In this document: in pieces, positions 8,037 through 16,438 of the stretch | How positions within the stretch are numbered: position 1 is the stretch's first letter | Layout of the letters: each line of letters begins with the position of its first letter | NCBI RefSeq assembly: GCF_963675815.1 | Contig: NZ_OY776574.1 | Coordinates: 1,916,001 to 1,980,000 of the forward strand | DNA from: an uncultured Desulfuromusa sp. | Lineage (GTDB): Bacteria > Desulfobacterota > Desulfuromonadia > Desulfuromonadales > Geopsychrobacteraceae | Direction of reading: 5' to 3' | Length of the DNA stretch: 64,000 nucleotides | Translations under genes and position numbers: made by a program | Notes under the pieces: generated by a model | Databases searched by the model: none | What the model was told of the DNA's origin: nothing | What the model saw: only the letters and a program-made list of their open reading frames with translations

Positions 8037-9779
8037 TCAACTCAAGCCATGCTTTTTGAGTTTTCTGGCTATGGTTGACTGGTTGACTTTGAGTGCCGCA
8101 GCGATTTCGGTTTGGTTCTTGTATTGTTTAAGGGTTTCTTCCAGCAGTTGTTTTTCTACCTGGTCAAGGGCTTGTTGTAAGGACACTCCGGGGGTGATCT
8201 GGTGGGACGAAAACTGGTTGCCCGGGGGGGTAAATGAAATCTGACTCGGCAGGTCAGGAAGGTCGATGAGTTCTGTGTCTGACATGACCACCAGGCGTTC
8301 ACAAATATTCATCAACTCACGGACATTGCCTGGGTAGGAATAGTTTGCCAGAGCGTCTAGTGCTGCTCGCGTCAAACGTTTTCGTGTCGCTGTCTGGGCA
8401 CTGAATTTATCAATATAGTGCTTGATGAGCGGTAGAATACAGTCGTTTCGCTCGCGGACAGCGGGAATGGGGATGGGAATAACATTCAGGCGATAATAAA
8501 GGTCGAGACGAAATTTACCAAGCTTGACCATTTCTCCCAGGTCCTGATGTGTTGCTGCGATGATACGAACGTCGACGGTGCGGTCTTTTGTGCTGCCTAA
8601 TCGGGAAATTTGACCATCTTCAAGGAAGTGCAGCAGTTTGACTTGTGAGGGAAGGGGAAGCTCAGCTATTTCATCAAGAAATAAAGTACCACCGTCGGCC
8701 AATTCAAAGTGACCGGGTTTGCCACTGGTTTGAGCTCCGGTAAAGGCCCCCTTTTCGTAACCAAAGAGCTCCGCTTCAATAAGAGATTCGGGGATTGATC
8801 CGCAGTTGATTTTGATGAGCGGTTGTCCCGCCCTTTGTGAATTTTTGTGAATAAGGTCGGCAAGCAACCCTTTACCAACGCCTGATTCACCCAATAGCAG
8901 AACCGAAGAAGTGGCTTGTGCAACTTTGATTGATTGCTGCAGAGCCCGGATCATTGTCGGGCTTCGAGCAATAATTGACTGTGATTCCAACTCAACTTGT
9001 TGCATTGCCAGCATTTGATCCCGGAGGCTGTCTTTGAGGGCCTGTTGTTTCTCCAGCTCATGTTGTAGATTGTCGATCTCGGTAATATCGCGTTCGCTGA
9101 CCACGATTCTGATCAATTCATTCTGTTTGCCAAAAACGGGAGTTGCAATCGAAATCAGTTTATGACCGTTTTTATTCTGTAGCAGGCTGACACGTTTTTT
9201 ACTGATACTTGCCTCAAGTGCTGCTGAGCGGTCTATAAAACCTGTTTCAATTAATTCACGCATGTTGCGCCCGACGATTTTTGTGGCAGGGAGATTGTGG
9301 ATTTTTTCTGACGCCGGATTCATCCGGATGACGTTGGCGTTGGCATCACAGACAAAAAGGCCGTCAGATGATGAATCGATGATGGTATCCAGTTGCCGTG
9401 ACAGGGTTTGGACCGAAGGGAGTCCCTGTGCCATTGTATCGAGCTGGATGCTATCGACAAGAATACAGGCTGCACTGGTGATGTGGCCATTTTCTACAAT
9501 TGGATTGATGCTGACGAGATACTCCCGATCGGAAATCTGCAGAGGAATTTCACAGCTTGTCTCTGAACCCTGTAAAATGGTCAGAACCGGCAACCAGAAG
9601 TCCGGAAGCTCTGCCTTCAGAGAAGTTCCCAGGGGGATGTTCAGTTGCTCCTGTGCCAGTTTACTGATGAGAGTTACGGTTCCTTTGGGGTCAACGATCA
9701 GCATGACCCGTGCGGTTGCATCGGCAAGGGCTTGTAATTGGGGGGAGGGTGAGTGAGTTTGCATTAGTCTATTATGCAT
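8037..9779 (-). CDS. PAS-containing sigma-54-dependent activator (probable proline-utilisation regulator)
   Basis: This 580-residue enhancer-binding protein would open sigma-54 promoters by ATP hydrolysis. Domains in order: an N-terminal PAS-like sensor (about 15-110), a second PAS (about 125-235, with SSSDGLFVCDANANVIRMN), a short coiled coil, and an AAA+ core with Walker A GESGVGKG, sigma-54-contacting GAFTGA, Walker B GGTLFLDEI and Arg-finger region. A C-terminal Fis-type helix-turn-helix follows (QTEIAAALKVNQSTIARKLK). No receiver domain is present, so it probably senses a ligand directly. It ends 160 bp before the pruA -24/-12 element, and proline is the obvious candidate signal. The start is uncertain: the codon at 9779 lies inside a palindrome, and an ATG at 9764 is also possible; neither has a clear ribosome site. 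Confidence 0.88.
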   Translation of the reverse strand: MHNRLMQTHSPSPQLQALADATARVMLIVDPKGTVTLISKLAQEQLNIPLGTSLKAELPDFWLPVLTILQGSETSCEIPLQISDREYLVSINPIVENGHITSAACILVDSIQLDTMAQGLPSVQTLSRQLDTIIDSSSDGLFVCDANANVIRMNPASEKIHNLPATKIVGRNMRELIETGFIDRSAALEASISKKRVSLLQNKNGHKLISIATPVFGKQNELIRIVVSERDITEIDNLQHELEKQQALKDSLRDQMLAMQQVELESQSIIARSPTMIRALQQSIKVAQATSSVLLLGESGVGKGLLADLIHKNSQRAGQPLIKINCGSIPESLIEAELFGYEKGAFTGAQTSGKPGHFELADGGTLFLDEIAELPLPSQVKLLHFLEDGQISRLGSTKDRTVDVRIIAATHQDLGEMVKLGKFRLDLYYRLNVIPIPIPAVRERNDCILPLIKHYIDKFSAQTATRKRLTRAALDALANYSYPGNVRELMNICERLVVMSDTELIDLPDLPSQISFTPPGNQFSSHQITPGVSLQQALDQVEKQLLEETLKQYKNQTEIAAALKVNQSTIARKLKKHGLS

Positions 9780-9787
9780 ATATGCAT
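9774..9787. promoter_or_regulatory. ATGCATATATGCAT palindrome at the activator start
   Basis: A perfect 14-bp palindrome overlaps the predicted start codon of the sigma-54 activator, and a further half-copy (TATGCA) lies at 9792-9797. It could be an operator, possibly autoregulatory, and it favours translation starting at 9764 rather than inside the repeat. The function is inference. Confidence 0.35.
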
Positions 9788-9842
9788 TAAATATGCAATA
9801 AAGAATAGTTCTGCTGGGATGCTGCTATTCCGTTCTTTCCAA

Positions 9843-10940
9843 TTATAACGTTTCCCAGAATTCAGCGGCTTCTTTCCAGCGGAAGGCTTCATCCATATCT
9901 TGTGGAACACCTTTACCGGTTGAATACATAACTCCGAGACAGTATTGAGCTTTAGTGTGTCCCTGATCTGCTGCTTTCGTGAGCCATTTCTTTCCTTCGA
10001 GAGAGTCCCTTTTGACCCCCTTACCGTTCAGATGCATAATTCCCAAATTATACTGGGCATCAGCGCTCCCTGCATTGGCTGCTTCCAGCCACCAGTGATA
10101 GGCGAGTTGAAGGTCTTGAGCGGTGCCGATCCCTTTAATGAAGTGATGACCTAACATCACTTGTGCACGTTGGTGTCCACGAGTCGCTGCTTGTTTTAGC
10201 AGAACCACGGCTGAAGTGGGGTCGCGTACCTCTTCATTGCCGGCACTGAGAAGTTTTCCCAGATTGTAGATGGCATCCAGGTAGTTTTGTTGCGCTGCTT
10301 TCTGTAACCAGAATCGGGCTTCCGTATAGCTTTGCAGAACACCAGTGCCCCTGAGGTACATCATCCCCAAATGGTATTGTGCCGTCGGCAGGCCCTGATC
10401 TGCAGATTGGCGCAACCATTGCCGTGCTTTTGAATAATTCTTTTTGACGCCTTTCCCAACCAGATACATGTGTCCCAAGGTGAACTGTACTTTAGGGTTA
10501 CCTTGCTCGGCCGCCATGCCCCACCAGCGTCTAGCTTCGAGAAAATCTTTAGGGACTCCATGGCCTTTGGCATACATCAGCCCGAGGTTATATTGTGCAT
10601 CGGAAAAGTTTTGATCAGCCGCTTTGCGGAACCAGTGAAGGGCTTGATCGTAGTCTGCTGCAACTCCACGACCTTTGATGTAGTTTTGACCGAGAATATT
10701 TTGCGCCCTTGAATAGCCAAGTTCAGCTGCTTGTTGATAGTATTTTGCCGCTTCCGCCGGGTTTTCTGTTGTCCCTGTCCCTTTATCATACATCCGGCCG
10801 AGCATGAAAATGGCTTTGGCGTGGCGATGTTGAGCCGCGAGGCGAAACCATTTAAGTGCTTCGGAAAAAGATTTCTCGACACCTTTTCCCTGAAAGTAAT
10901 TCATTCCCAACTGATAATGTGATTGTGCCATGTCTGTCAT
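9843..10940 (-). CDS. Sel1-repeat (TPR-like) protein, ten repeats
   Basis: This 365-residue protein is built almost entirely of ten 36-residue Sel1-like repeats of the form A.AQ..LG.MY..G.GV..D...A..W...AA.QG. There is no signal peptide or membrane segment, so it should stay in the cytoplasm, and there is no catalytic domain. Sel1 repeats form alpha-solenoids used as scaffolds for protein complexes. The start at 10940 has AGGGGGGCC just upstream. It is divergent from cheV, and a second Sel1 protein lies on the other side of cheV. The partner is unknown. Confidence 0.85.
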   Translation of the reverse strand: MTDMAQSHYQLGMNYFQGKGVEKSFSEALKWFRLAAQHRHAKAIFMLGRMYDKGTGTTENPAEAAKYYQQAAELGYSRAQNILGQNYIKGRGVAADYDQALHWFRKAADQNFSDAQYNLGLMYAKGHGVPKDFLEARRWWGMAAEQGNPKVQFTLGHMYLVGKGVKKNYSKARQWLRQSADQGLPTAQYHLGMMYLRGTGVLQSYTEARFWLQKAAQQNYLDAIYNLGKLLSAGNEEVRDPTSAVVLLKQAATRGHQRAQVMLGHHFIKGIGTAQDLQLAYHWWLEAANAGSADAQYNLGIMHLNGKGVKRDSLEGKKWLTKAADQGHTKAQYCLGVMYSTGKGVPQDMDEAFRWKEAAEFWETL

Positions 10941-11027
10941 GCGGCCCCCCTGACGGACGGTAAGTTAAATTTAATGACTCATTATACACAAAAAGGTTTT
11001 GGGGGGAGAGAAAAAATGTAATAAATA

Positions 11028-11056
11028 TTGACATAATATGATTAAAATGATCAAAT
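11028..11056 (+). promoter_or_regulatory. Candidate sigma-70 promoter of cheV
   Basis: A perfect -35 TTGACA (11028-11033) is followed after 17 bases by a poor -10 TCAAAT. The start codon of cheV is 42 bp downstream and has AAAGG before it. The weak -10 keeps confidence low. Confidence 0.35.
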
Positions 11057-11097
11057 CATTTGTCAGAGTAAAATAAACAGCAACGAAAGGTTGACCA

Positions 11098-12057
11098 ATG
11101 AGCGGATATCGAAAGCAGGAGATTCTTCTTGAAACTGGTACCAACGAGATGGAAATCATTGAATTTTATCTTGGGGGCCAGCCTTTTGGCATCAATGTGC
11201 ATAAGTTGAAGGAAATTATTACTTTTGATCAGGAAGCCTTGACAGTTATTCCCGGCAGCGGTCCTGGAATGCTTGGTACGCTGTTGCTGCGTGGTGCTAC
11301 GATTCCCCTGATTGATTTGAAGTCACATATTGGCCAACAGGAAGAGGAGTCTCAGGGGGATATCCGGAAAGTCGTTCTGGTCTGTGAGTTTAATGATCGT
11401 GTCAATGGTTTTAAGGTGGACGGTGTGAACCAGATTCACCGGGTTTCCTGGGAAGATGTTCAACCGATGGCCAACTTTATTGATCAGTACCGACCGAGAT
11501 TTACTGGAAGTGTCAATATTGAGGGACGGGAAATTCTTATTGTTGACCTGGAGCATATCGTCGCTGAATTTGACCCGGAAGCAAATCTTGACTATGAAGC
11601 AAATCTCCACGCTGATGAGATGCAGGAAAAACTGCCGCACACAAGAGAGTTGATGAAACTGGTGATGGCAGAAGATTCAGCTCTGATTCGTAACGGCATT
11701 GAAAAAGTTCTCAAAAGTTCCCATTACACTGATTTGACTGTTTTTGTCGATGGCCAGCAATGTTATGACCATATCCTGAAAATTAAACAGCGTGTTATTG
11801 ATGGAGAGCCTTTGAGTGGTCTTTTGAACTTGTTGATCTCCGATATTGAAATGCCGAAAATGGACGGTTTGACGTTGTGCAAAAAAATTAAAGATGATCC
11901 GCTGCTGCGGGACATGAAGGTGGTTATGTTTTCTTCGTTGATCAATGAGCAGATGGCTGCAAAATGTGAGCAAGTGGGGGCCGATGGCTATGCGACAAAA
12001 CCTCAGATCCCTTATCTTGTTGAAATGATGGATAAATTTCTTGAGATTGATAGTTAA
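11098..12057 (+). CDS. cheV: Chemotaxis protein CheV (CheW-REC fusion)
   Basis: CheV couples chemoreceptors to the CheA kinase and can be tuned by phosphorylation. The 319-residue protein has an N-terminal CheW domain (about 15-165; MEIIEFYLGGQPFGINVHKL, LGTLLLRGATIPLIDL, REILIVDLEHIVAEFDP) and a C-terminal receiver (about 185-318). In the receiver the acidic pocket is AEDSA, the phospho-acceptor is Asp in LLISDIEMPKMDG, the switch residue lies in VMFSSL, and the conserved Lys is in GYATKPQ. It stands alone between two Sel1-repeat genes rather than in a che operon. Confidence 0.93.
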   Translation: MSGYRKQEILLETGTNEMEIIEFYLGGQPFGINVHKLKEIITFDQEALTVIPGSGPGMLGTLLLRGATIPLIDLKSHIGQQEEESQGDIRKVVLVCEFNDRVNGFKVDGVNQIHRVSWEDVQPMANFIDQYRPRFTGSVNIEGREILIVDLEHIVAEFDPEANLDYEANLHADEMQEKLPHTRELMKLVMAEDSALIRNGIEKVLKSSHYTDLTVFVDGQQCYDHILKIKQRVIDGEPLSGLLNLLISDIEMPKMDGLTLCKKIKDDPLLRDMKVVMFSSLINEQMAAKCEQVGADGYATKPQIPYLVEMMDKFLEIDS

Positions 12058-12076
12058 GAACAGGCCGAATGAAAAT

Positions 12077-12108
12077 CCCAGGACCAAAGAAAAATCTTTG
12101 CCCCTGGG
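12077..12108. terminator. Terminator hairpin between cheV and the Sel1 gene
   Basis: CCCAGG/CCTGGG and CAAAGA/TCTTTG form a two-part stem separated by a small internal loop. On the minus strand it is followed by ATTTTC, so it best serves the convergent Sel1 gene, but it may also stop cheV transcription. Confidence 0.5.
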
Positions 12109-12125
12109 TGGCGAGAAAATCTGAG

Positions 12126-13274
12126 TTAGCCAATATTTTTTTCCAACCTTTGACAGACCTTTTCTGCATCACGCTGCGCTGTTTTTATTTGCGCAGGTGA
12201 CATCTTGTTTTCTAATGATAGAAGTGCCTTTTTCGCATCTTGATGCCCTTTTTCGGCCGGAAGGCTTAACCAGATATAGGCTTTAATGTGATCTTTTGGA
12301 ACCCCTCTGCCCAGAGCGTACATTCCACCGAGATTGTATTGAGCATCGGTGTAGCCTTGTTCAACCGCTTTGTTCCACCATTTGACCGCCTCGGTATCGT
12401 TTTGAACAACTCCGTAGCCAAAAACATATAGAACCCCAAGATTGTACTGGGCGGCTGCATTTCCTTGTTCCGCGGCCAGGGTCCACCAATGGCGAGCTTC
12501 ATCGTAGTCCTGAGGAATTTCCTTTCCGTTGATGTACATGCTGCCCAGATTATACTGGGCATCAATATCTCCTTGTTCGGCTGCTAATTTGTACCAGTGG
12601 ACGGCAGCAAACGGATCGCATTCAACCCCTTCACCCTTAGCATACATAAATCCAAGGTTGTGCTGGGCATCAACATGTCCCTGTTCCGCTGCCATGCGAC
12701 ACCACTTGGCTGCCTGAACCGGATCTCGCTCGATGCCCTGACCAAAAGCGTACATGGCTGCCAAGTTGAATTGCGCGTCCGCATTTCCCTGTTGAGCCGC
12801 CAGCCGATACCATTTGATGGCTTCCTGCTCATTCTGTTCTACCCCTTCTCCCGAAGCAAACATCATTCCCAGGGTGTATTGGGCTTCAATATGGTTCTGT
12901 GCCGCAGCCTTTTGACACCACATTTGTGCTTTGTTGTGATCTGCAACGATTCCATGGCCGAATGCCAGCATGACGCCAAGGCTATATTGTGCATCGGCAT
13001 CCCCTTGATCAGCCGCTTTCTGATACCAGGAGATCGCTTTGGTGTCATCTTGCTGAACACCGTTGCCCTGTTCATAGAGGTATCCCAAAGCCAGTTGTGC
13101 CCGAATATGTCCCTGTGCTGCTGCTTTGCTGTACCAATGTGCCGCTTCAGTATAATTCTGGGCGGTCCCATCGCCACATTCGCACATGTAGCCATAATTA
13201 AACTGGGCATCAGGATTTCCCTGTTCCGCTGCCAATTGATAGCGTGTTTCAGCAATAAAGTCTTTGTTGTTCAT
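12126..13274 (-). CDS. Sel1-repeat (TPR-like) protein, nine repeats
   Basis: This 382-residue cytoplasmic protein has about nine complete 36-residue Sel1 repeats (consensus DAQYNLG.MYA.G.GV..D..EA..WY..AAEQG) between a short N-terminal partial repeat and a charged helical C-terminal tail (LLSLENKMSPAQIKTAQRDA). No signal peptide or membrane helix is present. GGAGGGATC precedes the ATG. It is a paralogue of the 9843-10940 gene and flanks cheV on the opposite side. A scaffold or adaptor role is inferred from the fold only. Confidence 0.85.
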   Translation of the reverse strand: MNNKDFIAETRYQLAAEQGNPDAQFNYGYMCECGDGTAQNYTEAAHWYSKAAAQGHIRAQLALGYLYEQGNGVQQDDTKAISWYQKAADQGDADAQYSLGVMLAFGHGIVADHNKAQMWCQKAAAQNHIEAQYTLGMMFASGEGVEQNEQEAIKWYRLAAQQGNADAQFNLAAMYAFGQGIERDPVQAAKWCRMAAEQGHVDAQHNLGFMYAKGEGVECDPFAAVHWYKLAAEQGDIDAQYNLGSMYINGKEIPQDYDEARHWWTLAAEQGNAAAQYNLGVLYVFGYGVVQNDTEAVKWWNKAVEQGYTDAQYNLGGMYALGRGVPKDHIKAYIWLSLPAEKGHQDAKKALLSLENKMSPAQIKTAQRDAEKVCQRLEKNIG

Positions 13275-13410
13275 GATCCCTCCAGATCAAAGTCCGTATT
13301 TTTGATGTGAACAGCGTAAAGTAAGGTAGCAGAAGGATAAACAGTCTGCAAATGTTCACCTGAGATTGTCGTTCATGGATGAGAGGGGCTATAAAATTGA
13401 ACAACAGGTC

Positions 13411-16149
13411 TCAGAAATAAGAGTTGAGAATACAGAACCCCGGCTGATTGGAAATTTTATGGATCAGGGTTTCAGGGGCGATGGGATGGCTGAGATAGAA
13501 CCCTTGTACCACATCACAGTCGTTCTCCTGTAGATAGATCATCTCTTCTTTCCGCTCGACCCCTTCGGCAACAACTTTGACCCCGATACTATGTCCCAAG
13601 GCGATAATTGCTTTGGTGATGGCGGCATCGTCAGGGTGGGTCGTGATATTCTGAATGAAGGATTTGTCAATTTTCAGCCGGTCAATGGGAAAGGTTCGTA
13701 AATAGCTCAAAGAGCTGTAGCCGGTACCGAAATCGTCAATCGCCAGAGTGACTCCCATCTCTTTGAGTTGATTGAGAATCTGTTGAGCTTTTTCAACGTT
13801 CTCCATCAGGATACTTTCGGTGATTTCAAGCTCCAGATCCTTGGCGGGTAATCCGGTTTTGGCCAGGATATCTTTTATATAGAAAATCAGGTTTGGATCC
13901 TGAAATTGTTTGGTTGAGAGATTGACTGCAACGCACAAAGGGATGTTGCAGCGCTGTTGTATCTCTCGTGTCTGTTGACATGCTTTCGCCAGGACCCATT
14001 GACCGATTGAGAGGATCAGTCCGGTTTCTTCTGCCAGTGGGATGAACTGGGCGGGTGATATCTTGCCAAAATCTGCATGTTGCCAGCGAAGTAGAGCTTC
14101 CGTTCCTGTTATCCGGCCTTCATGCAGATCCATCTGTGGTTGATAGTCGAGGTAGAATTCGTTCCTTTCCAACCCTTTTCTCAGATCATTCGCCAGCAGC
14201 AATTGCTCCAGAGCTTTGGAATTCATTTCCGATGAGTAAAACCGATAGGTGTTGCGGCCGCTTTCCTTCGCCTGGTACATGGCGGTGTCCGCATTTTTCA
14301 GAAGCGTATCAGGATCGGCACCATCTTCCGGATAGAGGCTGATTCCGACACTGGTAGACGAGGAGACCTCTTTTCCTTTGAGAACTGTTGAGTGGGCCAA
14401 TGCTTCCAGGATTTTACAGGCGATCATTGATGCACTGTTACGGTTTGCTATATCGTCGACCAGAACGACAAATTCATCACCGCCAAGACGACAGACGGTG
14501 TCGCAATCTCTGAGGACGCTACGGAGTCGTTTGGCGACCACGTTAAGCAATTGATCCCCGGTATCGTGACCAAGGGTATCGTTGATACGTTTAAAATGGT
14601 CAATATCAAGAAAAAACAGGGCTATTTTTCTATCGCTGCGCTTTGCATAGGCGGTCATCTGACACAGGCGGTCCAGCATCAGAACGCGATTTGGCAGCCC
14701 GGTTAAGCTGTCGTAATAGGCTAGCTTTTCTATGTGTTTCTCATCTGCTTTACGCTGGGTGATATCTTCGAAAATCGTGGCAAAATTGCCCGGAGAGGTT
14801 TTTGTCGCGGATACGTTGAATGTCATGCCCTGTTCACTGAAATCAAACTCAAAGCTGGTCGAAGCTCCACTTTCGGTTACATGATTGAAAATATCAAGGA
14901 AGGCGACCTTACCGTTTTCCCTGGGGTAGATTGTACTCCCTTTTTGGCCGATGATCTGGTGGCGTTGCAGACCAAGAATATTTTCATAAGCCGGGTTGAC
15001 GTCAATGACTTCATAGTCACTGGCATTGCCATTTTCATCATAGTTCATACGAAACTGGGCAACCCCTTCCTGCATGGTCGAATAAAGGGTGCGGTAGCGT
15101 TCTTCACTTTCACGCAGTTTTTTTTCGGCTTCCTTGTGTTCAGAGATGTCAATAAAGCTTTCCACCAAATGTTCTTTGCCGTTGAACACAATCTTTGTGG
15201 CTGTTTTTAGTATCGGAATTTCCCGACCATCCGTAGTCAGTAGCGTGCGTTCTGATTTATCAATTTCCTGCTGTTCATCGGTGATTGGACAGCGGCCCTG
15301 AACTGCGGGGCAGACAAAATTATGGCAAACTTTTCCCAGCAATCTGCTGCGCGAATAGCCGGTCATTTCTGCAACCGATTGATTGGCATAGACAATCTCG
15401 TGGGTTTGCGGATCAATCAATAAGATACCGGCTTGGGCACTGTTTAAAATTTTATCAAGACGGTTTTCAGCTTCACGCAGAGCCTGTTCGTTATGCTTTC
15501 GCTCGGTGATATCCGAGTAGACAAGAATAATATGGGAAATCGCATTGTCCTTGTTTTTAATCGGTGTGCCGACGACGTGATAGTAACGTTCATTGATGAT
15601 CGTTTCTGAATTTTTCTGGGTTTCTCCGGTGTTAAGGACTCTCTCAAAAATACAATCTGCGGGGACAGGATCGGAATGACAGATGATATTATTGCAACAA
15701 CAGCCCAAAGGTATTTTCTCTTTGGGGAAAAACAGTTCGCAACTACTGCGATTAAAAGATGTCATTTGTCTGTCTGTGTTCACCACCATAATGCTGGCAC
15801 CGGCCGAGTCGAATATCGCCTGAAGTTCGCCCATCGCAAAGCTCAGATCTTCGTTGGTTTCGTTCAGGTGTTCAATGACCTGGGCAAAAGAATCACCGAC
15901 AATGCCGATTGGATCGACACTGATCAGGGTTTCATTGTCCAGCTCTTCGGGCTTGAGCGGTAAGGTCCCTATAACAGTGAGCAATTGATCTGTTTTTTCA
16001 CGAATATAACTGTGCAATTCACGCTCTCGCTGTTTCAGGTTGTTGTTCTCAACGCGGAGCTGGGCGATGTTTTCCTGTAATTCATCAGAAGGGAGTGTTG
16101 GCTCGAGATATTGTGCTGATGAAGATGTGGATTTCAATTCAATACTCAT
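13411..16149 (-). CDS. PAS(x3)-GGDEF-EAL cyclic-di-GMP enzyme with Cys-rich PAS domains
   Basis: This 912-residue cytoplasmic protein has an N-terminal coiled coil (about 20-60), three PAS domains (about 105-220, 225-345 and 350-470), GGDEF (about 480-640) and EAL (about 650-905). The GGDEF motif is intact (RLGGDEF) and is preceded by the inhibitory RxxD site (RDCD) at the standard five-residue spacing. The EAL domain keeps GTEALLRW, AVNLST, ELEITES, DDFGTGYSSLSYL, KIDKSFI and EGVE, so it should be an active phosphodiesterase; both activities are possible. PAS1 carries LGCCCNNIICHSDPVPADC and PAS2 carries CHNFVCPAVQGRCPITD, suggesting metal or thiol-based sensing. It is the last gene of an operon, 3 bp after the TusA-like gene and downstream of a YeeE-type transporter. 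Confidence 0.93.
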   Translation of the reverse strand: MSIELKSTSSSAQYLEPTLPSDELQENIAQLRVENNNLKQRERELHSYIREKTDQLLTVIGTLPLKPEELDNETLISVDPIGIVGDSFAQVIEHLNETNEDLSFAMGELQAIFDSAGASIMVVNTDRQMTSFNRSSCELFFPKEKIPLGCCCNNIICHSDPVPADCIFERVLNTGETQKNSETIINERYYHVVGTPIKNKDNAISHIILVYSDITERKHNEQALREAENRLDKILNSAQAGILLIDPQTHEIVYANQSVAEMTGYSRSRLLGKVCHNFVCPAVQGRCPITDEQQEIDKSERTLLTTDGREIPILKTATKIVFNGKEHLVESFIDISEHKEAEKKLRESEERYRTLYSTMQEGVAQFRMNYDENGNASDYEVIDVNPAYENILGLQRHQIIGQKGSTIYPRENGKVAFLDIFNHVTESGASTSFEFDFSEQGMTFNVSATKTSPGNFATIFEDITQRKADEKHIEKLAYYDSLTGLPNRVLMLDRLCQMTAYAKRSDRKIALFFLDIDHFKRINDTLGHDTGDQLLNVVAKRLRSVLRDCDTVCRLGGDEFVVLVDDIANRNSASMIACKILEALAHSTVLKGKEVSSSTSVGISLYPEDGADPDTLLKNADTAMYQAKESGRNTYRFYSSEMNSKALEQLLLANDLRKGLERNEFYLDYQPQMDLHEGRITGTEALLRWQHADFGKISPAQFIPLAEETGLILSIGQWVLAKACQQTREIQQRCNIPLCVAVNLSTKQFQDPNLIFYIKDILAKTGLPAKDLELEITESILMENVEKAQQILNQLKEMGVTLAIDDFGTGYSSLSYLRTFPIDRLKIDKSFIQNITTHPDDAAITKAIIALGHSIGVKVVAEGVERKEEMIYLQENDCDVVQGFYLSHPIAPETLIHKISNQPGFCILNSYF

Positions 16150-16152
16150 ATC

Positions 16153-16422
16153 CTAAAGTCTCATTTTCGCAGTCATTTTTGCTATGGAAATTTTATAATA
16201 TTTCTTCTTGTCTTCCACTTCAATCTGATAGCCCATATTGCTGACCGCATCACAGATACGGTTGGTTGAATCGTGATTATCCGTCAAAATGTTCAACTGT
16301 AGATGGCCGCTACGGAGTTGTTCTTTGTGTCTGTTCACTTCCCGTAACGCTGTCAACAAAGAAGAGGGGCAGATCTGCCCACAAACATCAATTTCTACAG
16401 TTCCATCTATATGTTCCATCAT
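16153..16422 (-). CDS. TusA-like sulfur carrier protein
   Basis: This small cytoplasmic protein of about 89 residues has the TusA/SirA fold. The motif VDVCGQICPSSLLTALREVN corresponds to the family line D..G..CP.P.......; the Cys in CPSS would carry a persulfide, although the usual second Pro of CPxP is replaced. TusA homologues beside YeeE/YedE transporters, called TsuB in thiosulfate uptake, take sulfur from the membrane protein. Here the gene sits 16 bp after the YeeE-like gene and 3 bp before a cyclic-di-GMP enzyme, all on one strand. Confidence 0.85.
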   Translation of the reverse strand: MMEHIDGTVEIDVCGQICPSSLLTALREVNRHKEQLRSGHLQLNILTDNHDSTNRICDAVSNMGYQIEVEDKKKYYKISIAKMTAKMRL

Positions 16423-16438
16423 CGTTTGGTTTCCTTCT

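Noticed and set aside
9262..9756. 164-codon frame on the plus strand
   Set aside because: It is antisense to the PAS region of the sigma-54 activator, with no start signal.
9843..13274. Periodic DNA repeats that could suggest a CRISPR or tandem-repeat array
   Set aside because: The period is about 108 bases, matching 36-residue Sel1 protein repeats; the repeats are divergent and in frame. No CRISPR array is present.
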